From Desmodus rotundus (Eukaryota > Chordata > Mammalia > Chiroptera > Phyllostomidae), in NCBI RefSeq assembly GCF_022682495.2, contig NC_071394.1, positions 28,988,470 through 29,052,469 of the forward strand: a stretch of 64,000 nucleotides of DNA. The letters run 5' to 3'. The notes beneath the pieces are model-generated. The model was not told the DNA's origin and did no database searches. It was given only the letters and a program-made list of their open reading frames with translations. Each line of letters begins with the position of its first letter. The stretch's first letter is position 1. A program made the translations under genes and the position numbers. This document shows, piece by piece, positions 33,250 through 45,689 of the stretch.

Positions 33250-35645
33250 ACGTTACCCATTTGGACGTGTGTTGCATCCACCTTCCTTCTTCCTTTTTTT
33301 CCCTCCTGCCTCCCTCTTTCTCTCCCTTCCTTACTGAACATCTTCTATACTCAAGGTCTGTGCTAGACTCTGGGTTATAGAAGGGTGTCTCCTTTAGCAA
33401 CTTTCAATCTAGTAGTAAATTAAGTCACAGAAACAAATTATTACACTCTAGTGTGATACTTTTTTAGGCCATAACAATGCGAGTCCTTTGGGGAAGCACT
33501 TGACTTTGAGGAGCTGATTATATTTGAGCTGGCTTCCTGTTTTTCCCACAACCATCTATGAGAAATGGCTGCCCCAAATCAAGTTAGTCTCATAAATATG
33601 GCTCTAATTAGTCAGCAGAAGGCAGACTTCAGATTTATTCCAAGGGATCAATGACCCCTGTGGTCTTCTTAGGAGAGGGAGGAGAAAGCAAAAGGACCTT
33701 AAAAATTGGGACTGTACAGTGTACAAAAAATTTGCTCAGTACTTTACAAATACTCTTATTTCAGCCACTTACAGACCTTTGAATTATGTATTGTCTCTAA
33801 TTACAGGAAAGGGAACCGAGGCTTAGAGATACTGGTAGCTTGCACATCTCACCTTGACCAACTGTCTTCAGAGAGGCAGTGGATAGTTGGGAGTGGCTGG
33901 TTCAGGGCAAATCCTCCACCATATTGAGGACTAGCTCAAACAATTGTCTTGTTGATCATGAATTAATAATACATTCTCCTACACAGAGGACATCTTGTAG
34001 CTTTTAATATTCATGATCAATGAACATTTACAGTAATTTTTGTCAAATTTCCTTATTTCTACAGTTCTATCATTTGGTCATATGTTACTGATTTTTGGAT
34101 CCCAGCTAGTTCTAGGCTGTTTGCTGTACATGTTTTTTATATGTTATCTTCTGTTTTCAGCTCAAAAGGTTTTCAATTATAGTGTATATCTCAAATGACA
34201 GAATTCTTCTATTAATGGGAGAGAATAGCTCCCTCTTCACCTGTTGTACTTTTGTTTTCGTTTTAAGTTCCTATTTTTCTTTTGTCTTTATCAATGATAT
34301 TATTACTTTCTTTCACATTTTCACTTTGACTATCCTATTTCTGTGGTTAATGAATATTGCCTAAGAATATTGGAGTCAATCACCATTTTAGCTACTGTGA
34401 ATTAATGAAAATGATTTGTAAATAGTACTGAATTGGCTGAGTAGAATGACTTTCAAGAAATAAGTCTAGGACCTTTACGTCTTACCTCCAACATTAAACA
34501 AAAATCGTCCTTGAAGAAAATGTAGAGCAGCAGTGTATTTTAGGATAAGGGCACTGGCCAGAAGCTCGTGGTCTGGTATCTGGTTATTTTCACCTCTATT
34601 CTGACATCCTCAGTGTTGCCTATATCTTCAGGCTGCAACAATTTCAGGCAGTCATCTAAAACGGACAACTCACAGAATCTTCTAATGGCTTTTTATCAAG
34701 AGCAAGAGAATGCCCCTATAGACTTCTTGCATCTCATGGCCATCCCTGGATTATTAACCTGTGCCTGAGCTGATCTCCCCAAAGGGGTGGCATGACCTTT
34801 CATGAGATTACTTTCAGCAGGGGTCACCTTTCCTCGAGGCACCTGACTGTGTTATGCCTAATGCTTATGTTATGAAAGAAGAAAGAAGAATGGGTGTTTG
34901 GTAGACAACCAACGGTGCCTGCTACACAAAGACGGCACAGGTCAATGTGGTGCAGACGTAGGCATTTATTTTGGTGGACTGTGGCAACACAAAGAAGCAC
35001 TAGTTTTAGTTACTTGATTATCAATGTAGTCCAGGAAGCCATACTGAGTAGGAGAACACTATACATGTGTTGAAGCTTCATAGTCAAGAGTACGATTATA
35101 TATATAAGAATGTTATGTTGTTCTGTTGCTGACAAATTCAGGCTTCCACAGGGGAAAACAGATGTTTAAAGCCAAGAGTTAGAAGAGAGGAGAAATGAAT
35201 CCAAGTTCTGTTGCATAATATTCAGGTGTTTTATCAAGTTAGCTGCAGGAGTCCCAGGAGAGAAGGTGAGATGCTCTGACTCAGATGTTTACACGTAAGT
35301 GGTAGATCAAAAATAAATTAGCCTTTTGCTACATCATGCAGCCTGTGGTGGTGGTTAGTCACATCACATTTCTTACTTATTCACGGTAACAGTAGGAATT
35401 AACAGGATGAGAATAATAGGTTGGACTGATCCAGACCACACTCTCCCTTGGGAATAGTGGAAAATTCTGCAAATTCTTGATTATTTTCAGCAGTAGATGG
35501 GAGCAAGAGCATAGCTGTTCTACACTGGCAGTGAAAAGTGTTTTTTTCCAGCAACTATGACTTGCATATGAACATGAGTGTGTTACCTGCTATTTTGTTA
35601 CTGAAAAATCTCTCTCCAGAATTATGAATCTGTTTCCAGAATGAG
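33250..35645. other. Mostly unassigned DNA
   Basis: Ancient-repeat text at 33335-33480 (CTAGACTCTGGGTTATAG, CTTTCAATCTAGTAG). The rest has no recognised repeat or exon. TATATATA run near 35098. Confidence 0.4.
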
Positions 35646-35649
35646 AGAT

Positions 35650-35880
35650 CTCTCCGTTTCCACCCTTCTGCCCTCCCACTGTTCTTTGGACCTCTGTTTT
35701 ATTTAAACGGAGTGAACTCCATGCCTTTGCATATGCTGTTTCTGCTAAGAATGCCTTTGTTTCCCCAGGCAAATCTATGTTCCTTCTTCTATACTCATAT
35801 TAGAGCTCTGGAAGTTCTCCTCACTAATGAGTCCCTGCCCCTGAAGTGGCTGAAGTGTTCCATTGTCTTTAGAATGTCCC
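35650..35880 (+). repeat. L2 fragment
   Basis: CCATGCCTTTGCATATGCTGTTTCTGC and CTCCTCACTAATGAGTCCCTGC resemble L2 ORF2 3' text in sense. Confidence 0.65.
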
Positions 35881-35884
35881 CAGC

Positions 35885-37355
35885 CTGAAAAGAAGCTCTT
35901 CACCAGAAGGGTGATGGACTGTTCCAGATTGCCTTGCACTGGGTGTCCGGGGAAGGGTGTCCAGGGATGTGGGATTTTCGGTGGTAAAACTACAAAGGTC
36001 TAGGGAAGAATGGGTTCAGTTGGTAATCCTAGGACACTAGCCCCTTAAGGATAAGAAGGAAAGAGCTCTCTGGGGCTGGGAAGCAAGAAGCAGTAGCTGA
36101 GGAAAACCAGGTGGCAAGCTCTCGTGAATCTTTCTCCTTAAACTTCAACATTCATCACACATTACAGGGTTTGAGAAATGGGGCATGAGAACAGTACTGA
36201 GATGGAGACAATTAACAAGGTGTTGATCTTTTCCCTTCAAGATGTGCATCTGAAAGTATCACTCTGCAATGCCAGCGACGACCGTGGAATTGTCGTGGTC
36301 ACACAGTCCAGCACTTACGAGGCACTTTTTGAAAACACCTCAAAAACTGTCCTTGTAATTTATTTTCCATTCATTAGTTAGTTTGTTTGTTCATTCCTTC
36401 AGACATTTAACAGATGTTCACTGAGTGCCAGGTACCATGTGGGTGCCACCAGCCTGAGGAAACCCTGGCACGGACCCAGTCTCCCCTATAATCTGCTGTC
36501 AACAGCTCCATGTGCATCTTCTTGTTCATAGTCTATGGTTCACTGTGCAGGTGGATCTTGGGAGACTAACAGAGCGGTCTTGGGAATAAAACAGCAGAAT
36601 CTTGGCAAGTTTGAATATAGTGTGGGACCACAAGAATTATGAAATACCCAGGAAGGAAAATGGCCAACTACAATTTATCCTTAGCTTCAATGCCATTGTA
36701 TGATGTGAAAAGCAAATTGTTTACTTTTACTTTAGCCAAAGGGAGATGGCTGGTATAGGTCTGGGGGCCTATTTTGCTTAACACTAAATATGGAAAGGTG
36801 TTTAACCACCGCGTCGATGCCAGTGAGTGCAAATCTCAGCAGCTCTCCCCCATTCCAGCGAAACTCTGATCTAAAAGAACTATACAAAGCCACTTTCTAA
36901 GCATAAAGGATTTCCTATGGAAAGAAAGTTCAGAAAGGGCAGGGTTATGTTACAAAGCCTGTTTTCTACCTATTTTAATATATGCTTTGAAAACACAGGG
37001 GTATTAGAAGAGGAGGAGAATGTAAGATCCAAGTTACGTGCTGAAGGATCCTGGGAGAAGCTTGTAACATGGGAGAGGATGTAAGACGGTAAGAGATCGC
37101 ATCAGCACCAAGAGCACTGTTCCTGATTGAGAGCTCAAATCTAATGGCCAGGACACCTGACGCCGCAGAATGAAAATAGAACCCCAGTAGAATCTTTGAA
37201 AATAAAATGGGACAGAAGCCCAGTGGCATATTTAGAAATTGCTAAAGGCACCAAGTAAAGAAAGGACACAAACAATAAAAGAACATGAAACAGCTAAAGG
37301 CAGGGGGAGCCAGGCAGGGGCATGTCGTTAAAATATAGTGTGAAACATGATACAA
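35885..37355. other. Mostly unassigned DNA
   Basis: A short ancient-repeat piece near 36385-36450 (TTCACTGAGTGCCAGGTACC). No exon recognised. Confidence 0.4.
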
Positions 37356-37359
37356 TGCT

Positions 37360-37620
37360 ACTTGTTGTTACTCATCCCGAGGAAGTGATCCGCTGTGCAG
37401 GCCCTGCTTTATGCTCAGAGATGTTCATCACGATGTTGTTTATTATGACGCAAAATTGGAAATTATCTTCAAGCTCATCAGTGGGAGAATGACTATACAA
37501 AGCGCCCTGTGCCTGGGTGATACATTATGGCGTGCAGCCTTAAAAATGATGTTCTTCAGAAGTTTTCTACTGCAATGAAATTATTTGTGACATACTCACC
37601 ACTTAATCTCATCCCAGAAA
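37360..37620 (+). repeat. L1M fragment (plus strand)
   Basis: GATGTTCATCACGATGTTGTTTATTATGACGC, AAAATTGGAAATTATCTTC and GCCTTAAAAATGATGTTC are L1M 3' ORF2 text in sense. Confidence 0.78.
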
Positions 37621-37624
37621 ACCA

Positions 37625-38980
37625 AATTTTGTTTTTTTCAATGCAGGTTAATTCACTGACATGGCAATTTATATTGTTCTCCCCACAATTATTCCTTCTC
37701 CCTATTTTTAATAAGACGGCAGAGATCTGAGCAGCAAGCAGAAGCATTCGGAGGTCAGTTACACTTCAAAATGTTCCTTTTATAATTAGAAAATGACATA
37801 AATGTTATTGAAAAACACTCTTAAAACTCCCACTTTAAACATCATGGAAAAAATCATGCAGTGCCATTTGGCAAAATGGTGCTGCCTACTCTGAAGTAGC
37901 AACCTCTGCGTCTGCCGCTGAGAGCCCCTGGTCATAGGCAGCTCGGTCTGCAGAGGACAGGAAGCCTGGGCGAGGCTCCTGAGTCCTGCAGCAATGTCGG
38001 GACTTGCGCGTCCCAGACCGGCCTCTCAGCAGCACCTCAGCTTCTGAGAGCAATACGGAGGGTTTTCCTGTGTACACACAACGCACTGGGAGAGCTGCTA
38101 CCATCGCTCTACTCACCAGTAAGATCCTGCGGTACTTCCTGAGTCATCCAGATTGGCTCAGTACAGCTCTAGGATAACGTAGATTTTGTTGTGATCCAAT
38201 CCTTAAAACTCGGTCATCAGGTAGGTTCTGACACACAACTTACTAGCTAGAACAGTGGTTTGCAATCTTTGTTTTCAACAGAGCAAACAGCCCATCCTTC
38301 AAACCCAAGCTTTTGTGACTTTTAATAGGTCAGGGAATGAAAGCTGGTTTCTCTGGTGAAGTGGTGAGTGGGGGCCTCCAGTACCCCCAGCTCTTCTTAC
38401 TTTCTTTCCTTCAAGTTACCTACCCCCCAATCCGGAGGACCCTCAGAACCCACAGGGCTCTGAGAGCACAATTAGACAACCGCAGAACCTCAATATTTTC
38501 ATGGGGCCAAACAATCAGAGAACAAAGAATTCTATAGCTTGTGGATGGTCTAAGCTTATTGCACATTGCATATTGCCATAGCCTGTGGGGAGGTAGGGGA
38601 GAGAGGGAAAGGGAAAATTTCCCTTAATTGGGAAAAAATTGGAGATCTCCAGCTCTTCCCCTCCCATAAACGTCGTTACTGATACTTTTCTTTGGACTAT
38701 GAAATCTGAGAGTGAGATAACACTGCTTTATGGAGTACAATATAAAATTAAATTAAGCCTCAAATTTTAATATGTCCCAGGGTCAACCGTACATTTGAAA
38801 CATGAGGAGAAAATGCTCTAACAATGCCGCATCAGAAAGCTTTCGAGTTTTAAGATTCATTTGGCATGACAAATTTCTGTACCGTTTCTCTTTTCCCCAT
38901 TAAGACCAGTTTTTTTACGTGTTCCTCCAAGCTCATTCACCAATTACGTGGCTTCAGCGGAGGGCAGGACAGGGTCCTGG
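37625..38980. other. Unassigned DNA
   Basis: A GC-richer patch at 37880-38110 with some CpG, but no CpG island and no recognised exon. Confidence 0.4.
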
Positions 38981-38984
38981 CGGA

Positions 38985-39232
38985 GAGCCTAGCCCGGGTC
39001 CTGGAGTCAGAGCAGAGGCAGAATCCTGGCCGCATCACTCAGTGGCTGTGAGTCAGGGAGTAAGGCAGGCAAGCTCTCTGAGCTCCAGCTCCTCCCTGCA
39101 CAGGAGGATAGTAAAAGCACTTATATCACAGAGTAGTTGGGAGGATCAAACAAGATGATGCATTCAAATACCTATCATAGTGCCTGGCACACTGTGAGTG
39201 CCCAATAAATATTTATTATTATTGTGATTTTA
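38985..39232 (+). repeat. MIR (plus strand)
   Basis: GGTCCTGGAGTCAGAGCAG, ATCACTCAGTGGCTGTG, AGTTGGGAGGATCAAACAAG and ATAGTGCCTGGCACACTG then CCCAATAAATATTTATTATTATT give a nearly full MIR. Confidence 0.88.
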
Positions 39233-39264
39233 GTTTGTGAGCCTCTAAAACAGCAATTAAAAAA

Positions 39265-39412
39265 ATACCATGGCTGCCCATTAGAATCACTAGGAGTGTT
39301 TTAAAAACTATGAATTACTGAGAGCCCAGACCAATTAAATGAAAGCTTTTGGGCTGGGGCCCAGGCCCCAGTAATTCTAATATGCAGCCAGGGTTCACAA
39401 CCAGCAGGCTGA
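39265..39412 (+). mobile_element. MER5A-type hAT-Charlie relic
   Basis: GCTGCCCATTAGAATCACTAG, GCCCAGACCAATTAAATG, GGCCCCAGTAATTCTAATATGCAGCCAGGG match MER5A in sense; the outermost ends are eroded. Confidence 0.83.
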
Positions 39413-39644
39413 ACTCTGCAGCTGCGGGGGGAACGCTTGACGGTGGACGAGTAGGGTGTGGGAGCAGGAGATGCTTGTGGGGCTCCACAGGGATGCTCGG
39501 CCTCCCCTGCCCCTGCCTGTGTGTGTCTGCAGGGCAACTGAAGGTGCCAAGGCTGATGGTGACAGTGAGGGAGGGAGGAGCTGATTTCAGAGAGACGCTT
39601 GGAGATAAAGGAACCAGACTAACCGGACCTTAAATATGTGTGGC

Positions 39645-39865
39645 CCTGTACCGTTTCACAGCTCTTTCCCATTACTCGGAGGACCTGTTCAGTCCTCTCA
39701 ATGACCCTGTGACACCCACAGGGCACATGTATGCCCAGTTAAATAAAGGTGAATTGAGTCACAAGTAAATCAGGTCATTTGCTCACAGTCAAGCAGTACC
39801 TGGTCGGCAGGGTCACGATGGAGCCTTCACCTCCCGATTGCAGGTGTTCTTCCAGAACAGCACCT
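39645..39865 (-). repeat. MIR (minus strand)
   Basis: CCTCTCAATGACCCTGTGAC, TTGCTCACAGTCAAGCAG and a GATGGAGCCTTCACCTCC tail follow the antisense MIR order. Confidence 0.7.
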
Positions 39866-39869
39866 TTGT

Positions 39870-41560
39870 CTCTTACTTAGCTCCTCTGCCTGGTGATATT
39901 CCCTACCTGCTTCTTCACCGGTGAGAAAAAGTCTATAGGACCTCCTGATTTAGAATGCAAGGACCTGGGGTATTTTTTTCCTCTTCCACAAATGATGTGA
40001 ACGGGATAAGAGAAGATTTTAGGGGAAATAAACACTATTTGTGATTCTTGGTGTGTGAGCTAGTCTCACTCTCAGAGCCTTGAAGTACAACTCAGCGGAC
40101 GCAGTCAGGAGGAATTCAGTTTTGCACTTCATGTCGACAACAAGCCTTAGTGCTACTTTTGTGCCCGAGCTCCTGGACGTTTAATAAAGTTTGTGAATGG
40201 GAGGAAAATATATCCTGTGATGGATTTCAAACTGCTTCTGTTGATATTCCAGGAAAAGCTGACCTGAGAATACACGATGTTTTTAGTGTTCCATCTAACT
40301 TCTTAGAAGAACTTGCTCCAAAATCAACTGTGGTCTGGATAACAGCAAAATGCTTACACACGTATGCACCCACCCACATTCCCCAGGGACAGTAGCCAAG
40401 AATCGAATCCAGCTCTTAGGTACTCTGTGGTCCACTGTTGTTTTTGACACTCTAACACTGTTCATCAGGCCAGCGTAAACCATCTAATTTCCCAACCCTT
40501 GGGGATCTGTTGCAACTTTAAATGCTGTAAGCAGATGGGGGTTTACGGGAACTGCCTAACCAGGCATTGCATCTTGATTTGTGGTCTCACAATTGGTTTT
40601 GGAGTCGATCAGGATTCAAAGAAGCAAATGACCACAGCATCAGGATGTGGGTTGGTCTTAAAAACAAGGGTAGCTATCTGTTCATTCACATACAGCCTTC
40701 TGGGAACTAGTTTGTTTTGTAGCATGAAAGAGACCATCAAGGTGTTTTTCTCTGTTACGTTTTTAAAATTTATTTTTATGTTTTTATTATTTAGAAGGAC
40801 TTTATTTCTAAGCATCGTATATACATTTACATCTGCATAGGTGATGTATTTTTTGTACAAGGATTAGGTAGTTGTTTTAATAACAGGTGCCTACTAAAAA
40901 TTATTTTCTACAAGAATAAAGTGTAGAAAATAGCAGATCGATTTAGAAGACTAAAACTGTAATGGGTACCAAGAATGAGTATAAGTTTTCCTAATCAAGA
41001 ACAATAATTCTTACCCTCTTTTCCTTCCTCAGTGGTTGCCACAGGGCAAAAAACTTGAATCAAGAACAGAGCTTCAAGGTGCCGTTTCCAGATACTCCGC
41101 CAACGTGACCGGAACAATCTTCGTTTTGTTTTTAACGAGGCTTGGTTTAGTAATTTATCCTGAGACTTCAGACTCCATGTGAAATCCCCCAGGACCTAAA
41201 AGAGTGAGGGCAAAACTATTTTTAATCCTATTTCAGTCAATGCTGCTGAGAAAAGTATTGTCCAGAAAACCTCCGTGTTCCATCCTTAGGGATTTCTTCC
41301 CCCACGAGGATCTCAGAAACGCAGTCAGAAAAACGTCAGGTCCATATCTTGCTCTCTTGATCAGACTATCAGCACTATTTTGATAAGCTGTGGTGAGGAA
41401 AGATCATCATGCAAGGTTAAGCTGAGAAGAAGCCTGACCACAGGGTAGTTAGTCACCTGCCTTCTTCCTGTTCCCGTGATGTGCTACCCTCCTTCTTGCC
41501 GCAGGACCTGTGACTGGCCCTTTCCTCTGCCTCACCTGTCTTTTCCTACACAGCTTCTAG
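39870..41560. other. Unassigned DNA
   Basis: No named repeat. The 113-codon plus frame at 40499-40840 is overlapped by an antisense frame and has no recognised domain. Confidence 0.4.
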
Positions 41561-41564
41561 CCAT

Positions 41565-42238
41565 CTATTATGGGCTGAATTGTATCCCCGCAGAGGGTAG
41601 CTTGAAGTCGTGCCCTTATTTGGAAATACCGTATATTGCCACATATAAGGTGCACCCACGTGTTTGGCCCAAACTTTCAGGGATAAAATCCTTTGTTTTA
41701 ATTCAATTTTTATTCATTTATATTTAGATACTTATTTTTTTTCATTATAAAGGAATTTTAGCATTTATTTTTGAACTTATTATGGTACAAGAAATTTTAT
41801 GTGACAAATAATTACAAAACACAAGGACAGATACAAGGTATTTCAGGCACTACCCATGTGTAATGTGCACCCTTATTTTTCCCTACAAAATTTGGGCAAA
41901 AGTGCACATTACACACAGCAAAATACGGTAGTCCTTGCAGCCGTAGTTAGTTCAGTTGAGGTGAGGTCATATGGAATGCAGTGGGCTGTTGGTCCAAGAT
42001 GACTGGTATCCATACAAGAAGGTCTGGAGAGACACGCAGGGAGAGTGCCACGAGATGACAGAGGCAGGTATCAGAGTGACACAGCTGGATTTCAAGGAAT
42101 GACAAAGATTGAGGGCCACCACCAGAAGCTAGGAAGAGGCAAGGAAGGATTCCCAGAGTCTCAGAGGGAACAGGGTCCTGCTGCCACTTCCATTTTGAAC
42201 TCACTAGCCTCCAAAACTGTAATAGAAAAAATTGCTGT
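41565..42238 (+). mobile_element. MLT1-type MaLR LTR, split by a 300-bp TIR element
   Basis: TTATGGGCTGAATTGTATCCCC and CCCTTATTTGGAAATA lie left of the insertion; GTTGAGGTGAGGTCATATGG, GACTGGTATCCATACAAG, CCAGAAGCTAGGAAGAGGC and CCAAAACTGTAATAGAAAAAATTGCTG lie right of it. The LTR reads continuously once the insert is left out. Confidence 0.88.
41629..41928. mobile_element. 300-bp TIR element (Tc1/mariner-like MITE)
   Basis: Terminal inverted repeats start CCGTATATTGCC at the left and CCGTATTTTGCT when the right end is reverse-complemented. Similarity continues through GTGCAC and GCCCAAA for about 38-45 bp. The element is flanked by TA at 41627-41628 and 41929-41930, and the host MLT1 consensus has a single TA there. 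The centre is AT-rich without a frame for transposase. TA duplication plus long TIRs point to a non-autonomous Tc1/mariner superfamily element; the exact family is not known to me. No second copy is in this window. Confidence 0.82.
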
Positions 42239-42335
42239 TTTTTAAAATTTTATTTTTCAATTGCAGTTTACATTGAATGTTATTTTGTATTTGTTTCAGG
42301 TGTACAGCATACTGGCTGGCCACCCGGTTTGAAGT
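42239..42335 (-). repeat. L1 3' end fragment (minus strand)
   Basis: AAATTTTATTTTTCAATTGCAG and TTTGTTTCAGGTGTACAGCATACTG resemble the antisense L1 3' terminus. Confidence 0.65.
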
Positions 42336-42429
42336 GTTTTGCTATGACAATCCCTGGAAACTAATGCACCATCCTTACGACCTGAGTTCAAATGTCGTAT
42401 TTTGGCGAAGCGGCCCAGATCCTTCCGCA

Positions 42430-42660
42430 GCCTGGAGTACGTCCTCCTGCTGCATGGTGCCCTACCACCTTACTTTTCCTTCACAGCACTCATTACATTC
42501 AGAATTACTGCCAAGTTTGTCTTTTCTCTTGGGCTGCAAACTCTCTGAGGGCAGATGGGATGTTTCTAGGGCTCATCATTGCATTCCAGGCAACCAGGGA
42601 TGTTACCTGCTGTTGACATCCCTGTTCTCTAAATATTTGTTGAAGAAAGCAATGAATAAT
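42430..42660 (+). repeat. L2 3' end
   Basis: TTCACAGCACTCATTACATTC, TGGGCTGCAAACTCTCTGAGGGCAG and TAAATATTTGTTGAAGAAAG are L2 3' landmarks in sense. Confidence 0.82.
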
Positions 42661-42664
42661 CTGT

Positions 42665-43255
42665 CAAGTCTATTTTAAAATTTTATTTTGAGCTTTTCAA
42701 AATCATCTGGAGGCTAATACTTTATGAACGAAAATTTTCTCATTAAAACTCGCTTTATCTGAGAGAAGGGATTTGTTTTTGAGCTTGAAATTCAGTCTTT
42801 CCATACTTAGTCATAATATTTTTCTTCAAAGTACTGAGAAGTATTTAGGCTTTCTTTTATTATATAAGTAGTTTTCAAGATGGAAACAGTGTATAAAAAG
42901 CCTTACTTAAATAGTTTGAAGTCTTTCTCTCTTCCCTCCTCCATAAAATACAATTCAGAATATATTTTGAATATCACTTTCTTGATGGATTTATCACTTA
43001 AGGGACCATATATTGAATATGAAGTGAGTCAACAAGTTGTTGAAAGTATTTTCCTTGCATTTTTCTCACTGCCTTTCACCTTTCTTTGAAGCTGCTGGTA
43101 TGGATTGTAAAGTATCTTTCTAAAGCTTCATGTTCTCCTTTGCCCACATATAATAGTTACAGGGAACACTTAGAAGAATGAAAATGTTAAGCTCAACTAT
43201 AAAATCATACATTGAAGTAAATGTCTCTTTACCTTTTGATATTTAATCCAAAATT
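42665..43255. other. AT-rich unassigned DNA
   Basis: No repeat or exon recognised. Confidence 0.4.
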
Positions 43256-43279
43256 GTTAAAAATATAGTTCTTTTCAAT

Positions 43280-43489
43280 CTAACGACGGACAGGGGGGAG
43301 TGGGGAGGGGACAGTGAGGAGAGGGGATTATAGGAACTACTATAAAGGACACATGGACAAAATCAAGGCGGAGGGTGGAAGTGGGGGAGGGACAGGGGTT
43401 TGGCTGGGGTGGGGTGGAGGGATGGGGAGAAAAGCCGCACAACTGTAATTGAATAACAATAAAAAATTAAAATTAAAAAAATACATAGT
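43280..43489 (+). mobile_element. 5'-truncated L1 3'UTR insertion
   Basis: G-rich L1 3'UTR with GGACACATGGACAAAATC and CACAACTGTAATTGAATAAC, then AATAAAAAATTAAAATT tail. Flanks: AATATAGTTCTTTTCAAT (43262-43279) against AATACATAGTTCTTTCAAT from 43490, a duplication with small changes. It is related to the copy at 49352. Confidence 0.87.
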
Positions 43490-44000
43490 TCTTTCAATTT
43501 GTAAGAGTTTCTAGAGCTTGTGAGAAAACCATTCTTACTAATATGTTGTTATGTTTGGTTTTGGAAGAAAAATAGATATCCTCTTTATTTACTTATGTGA
43601 CCTCCATATAATTTTTGACCATTTCAAAAGATGGAGATTTGTTCCTGAAGGGGAAATCTGGAAGGCAGGTGCTGAAAGAGGAGGCCCAGAGAGTTCTGCA
43701 ACGTCTAGGTGTGGTGCTGGAGGAGGTACTGTGGTGTGGGGTTAACACAGATGAATTTGAGCTCCCATAGATGAATATTGAGTTAGTTCTTAATGTTCTT
43801 GAGTCTCAGATTTTTTCACCTATAAAATGAGAACAATATTATATAATGTTGCTTAGAAGATGACTTTTGACAATACATGTGAAAATGCTTGACTATATGT
43901 TAAATACTCTACAGATATGAATCGAGACTGCAGTTAATTAGATATAACTGTACTGTACACTGTAACACGTTACCACTTACAAAATACTTTTGGACACATT
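43490..44000. other. Unassigned DNA
   Basis: No repeat or exon recognised. Confidence 0.4.
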
Positions 44001-44013
44001 CTAATATTTGATA

Positions 44014-45519
44014 AAGTAGCCTTGGTTGTAGGTCCTTGCTTTTCATCACCTTGAATATTTCATGCCATTCCCTCTGGCCTGATATATTTCTGTTGAGAAA
44101 TCAGATGACAGTCTAATTGGTGCTCCCTTGTAGGTAACTACCTGCTTTTTTCTTGTGGCTTTCAGGATTCTCTCCTCGTTAAGCCTTGCCATTTTAATTA
44201 TGATGTGTCTGGGTATAGGCCTCTTTGGGTCCAACTTGTTTGGGACTCTCTGAGCTTCCTGGACTTGTGTGTCTTTTTCCTTCATCAGATTAGAGAAATT
44301 TTTGGTTGTTATTTCTTCAAATAGGTTCTCTATCCCTTGCTCACTTTCTTCTCCTGCTGGTATTTCCATGATGTGAATGTTGTTACGCTTCATGTTGTCC
44401 AAAATGTTTCTTAAGCTCTCCTCATTTTTTTAAATTCTTTTTTTCTTTTTGCTGCTCTGCTTGGGTGTTTTTTCTACCTTGTCTTCCAAATCACTGACTC
44501 AATAAATCTTCTGCTTCATCTAACCTACTGTTTACTCCTTCCAGCATATTATTTTTTTCCAATATTACATTCTTTATTTCTGACAGGTCTTTTTTTATGG
44601 TTTCTATGTCTTTTTTCATGCTGTTGAGTATCCTTATAATCATTACTTTAAACTCTCTATGTGACAAATTGCTTGCCTCAATTTCACCTAGTTCTTCTTT
44701 GGAGAATTCTCTTGTTCTTCCATTTGGGTTCTGTTTCTTTGTCTTTCCATTTTGGTTGCTTCTTTGTATTTTTTTCTATGTATTAGGTAGATCTGCAAAG
44801 ACTCTGGTGCAGACCTTTGTCAGATGTTGTTTGAGACTGTCCCTGTGCAAACCTGTTTGTAGCTATCAGTGATCCACAGTCTTACTCCCTTTGCTGGGCT
44901 TGTTTGTGTGCAGAAAGAACCAGGCTGCACACCAAGACTAGCTTATACTGTCACTGGGCCTGGAGGAAGGTCAGCTAAAGTCTCAGAGCTCTCAGAGATC
45001 TGCCTTAGTTGTTAAACTTAGTCAGTATATAGCCTCAAGCTGGACTCAGCAGCCAGTCTTCAGCTCCACAGGGTGGGGCAGAGTAATACCTACGGGCAGG
45101 GCTATTGTTTCCTCTCAGGCTGATGCCACTTGGAGGAGTGCTCTGCCTTAGAAAATGGTCTCTGTAGCAAGGGGAATGATTCTGCACAGGGATCCTGGTG
45201 GCAGTTCCTTCAGCAGTCTCCCCAGAGCCACCAACCCCAGACTCTCCTCAAGCACCTCTAGTCCACTCTGCCCTCCCTCTGCCAGAGCCCAGGGTAAGTG
45301 GCTACAAACTGAATTTTTTGTGTTGACCCTTTAAGAGGCTCTCTGTGTCTCTAGCTGTCTCTCCTCGCAGACAGAAACCCCTCTGCTTTTCACAGTTGGA
45401 TGGTATCTGGGTTCCTTTTGCTGCTCTGGTGCTGTAGGCTGGGGATCCCAGTTTGGGGTTTAGATCCTACACTTTTCAGGGATCTAAACCTCTACTTCTC
45501 TGCCATCTTGGGTCACTCT
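44014..45519 (-). mobile_element. L1 5'UTR plus ORF1, lacking ORF2 and 3' end
   Basis: On the minus strand it starts AGAGTGACCCAAGATGGCAGAG, an L1 5' start, runs through about 770 bp of 5'UTR, then ORF1 down to the C-terminal domain (AAAGCAAGGACCTACAACC) and stops at 44014 without ORF2, 3'UTR or A tail. The flanks CTAATATTTGATA (44001-44013) and CTATTATTTGAGA (45520-45532) match at 11 of 13 positions and could be a TSD. The missing 3' end is unusual, because L1 insertions are normally truncated at the 5' end. Confidence 0.8.
44046..44750 (-). pseudogene. L1 ORF1p relic
   Basis: The open part (44046-44402) begins with MDNMKRNNIHIMEIP and covers the RRM-like domain (GIENLFEEITTKNFSNLMKE, then LDPKRPIPRHIIIK) up to the start of the C-terminal domain. 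Upstream, 44403-44750, a coiled-coil-like region rich in E, K and L is recognisable but broken by stops and shifts. It differs clearly from the ORF1 at 22955-23783, so the two come from different L1 lineages. The C-terminal 60 or so residues of the family are missing. Confidence 0.85.
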
Positions 45520-45539
45520 CTATTATTTGAGATTTAAAA

Positions 45540-45685
45540 TAGTCTACTAAGCAAACTGAGCTGGGCACTAAACTAGATAGATAACAAAATATAGACCCTG
45601 TGCTAGGAGCTTATGGTCTAGTGGGAGAGGCAGGCAAAAAATGGATAATTTCAACAGAAAATGCAGTGATAAAGGAATAATCACA
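45540..45685. repeat. Old LINE-like fragment
   Basis: GAGCTGGGCACTAAACTAG and GGTCTAGTGGGAGAGGCAG resemble the ancient repeat text at 20405-20560. Confidence 0.4.
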
Positions 45686-45689
45686 GCTG

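Noticed and set aside
37880..38110. Possible CpG island or promoter
   Set aside because: Only a mild GC rise with few CpG and no initiator, TATA or exon evidence.
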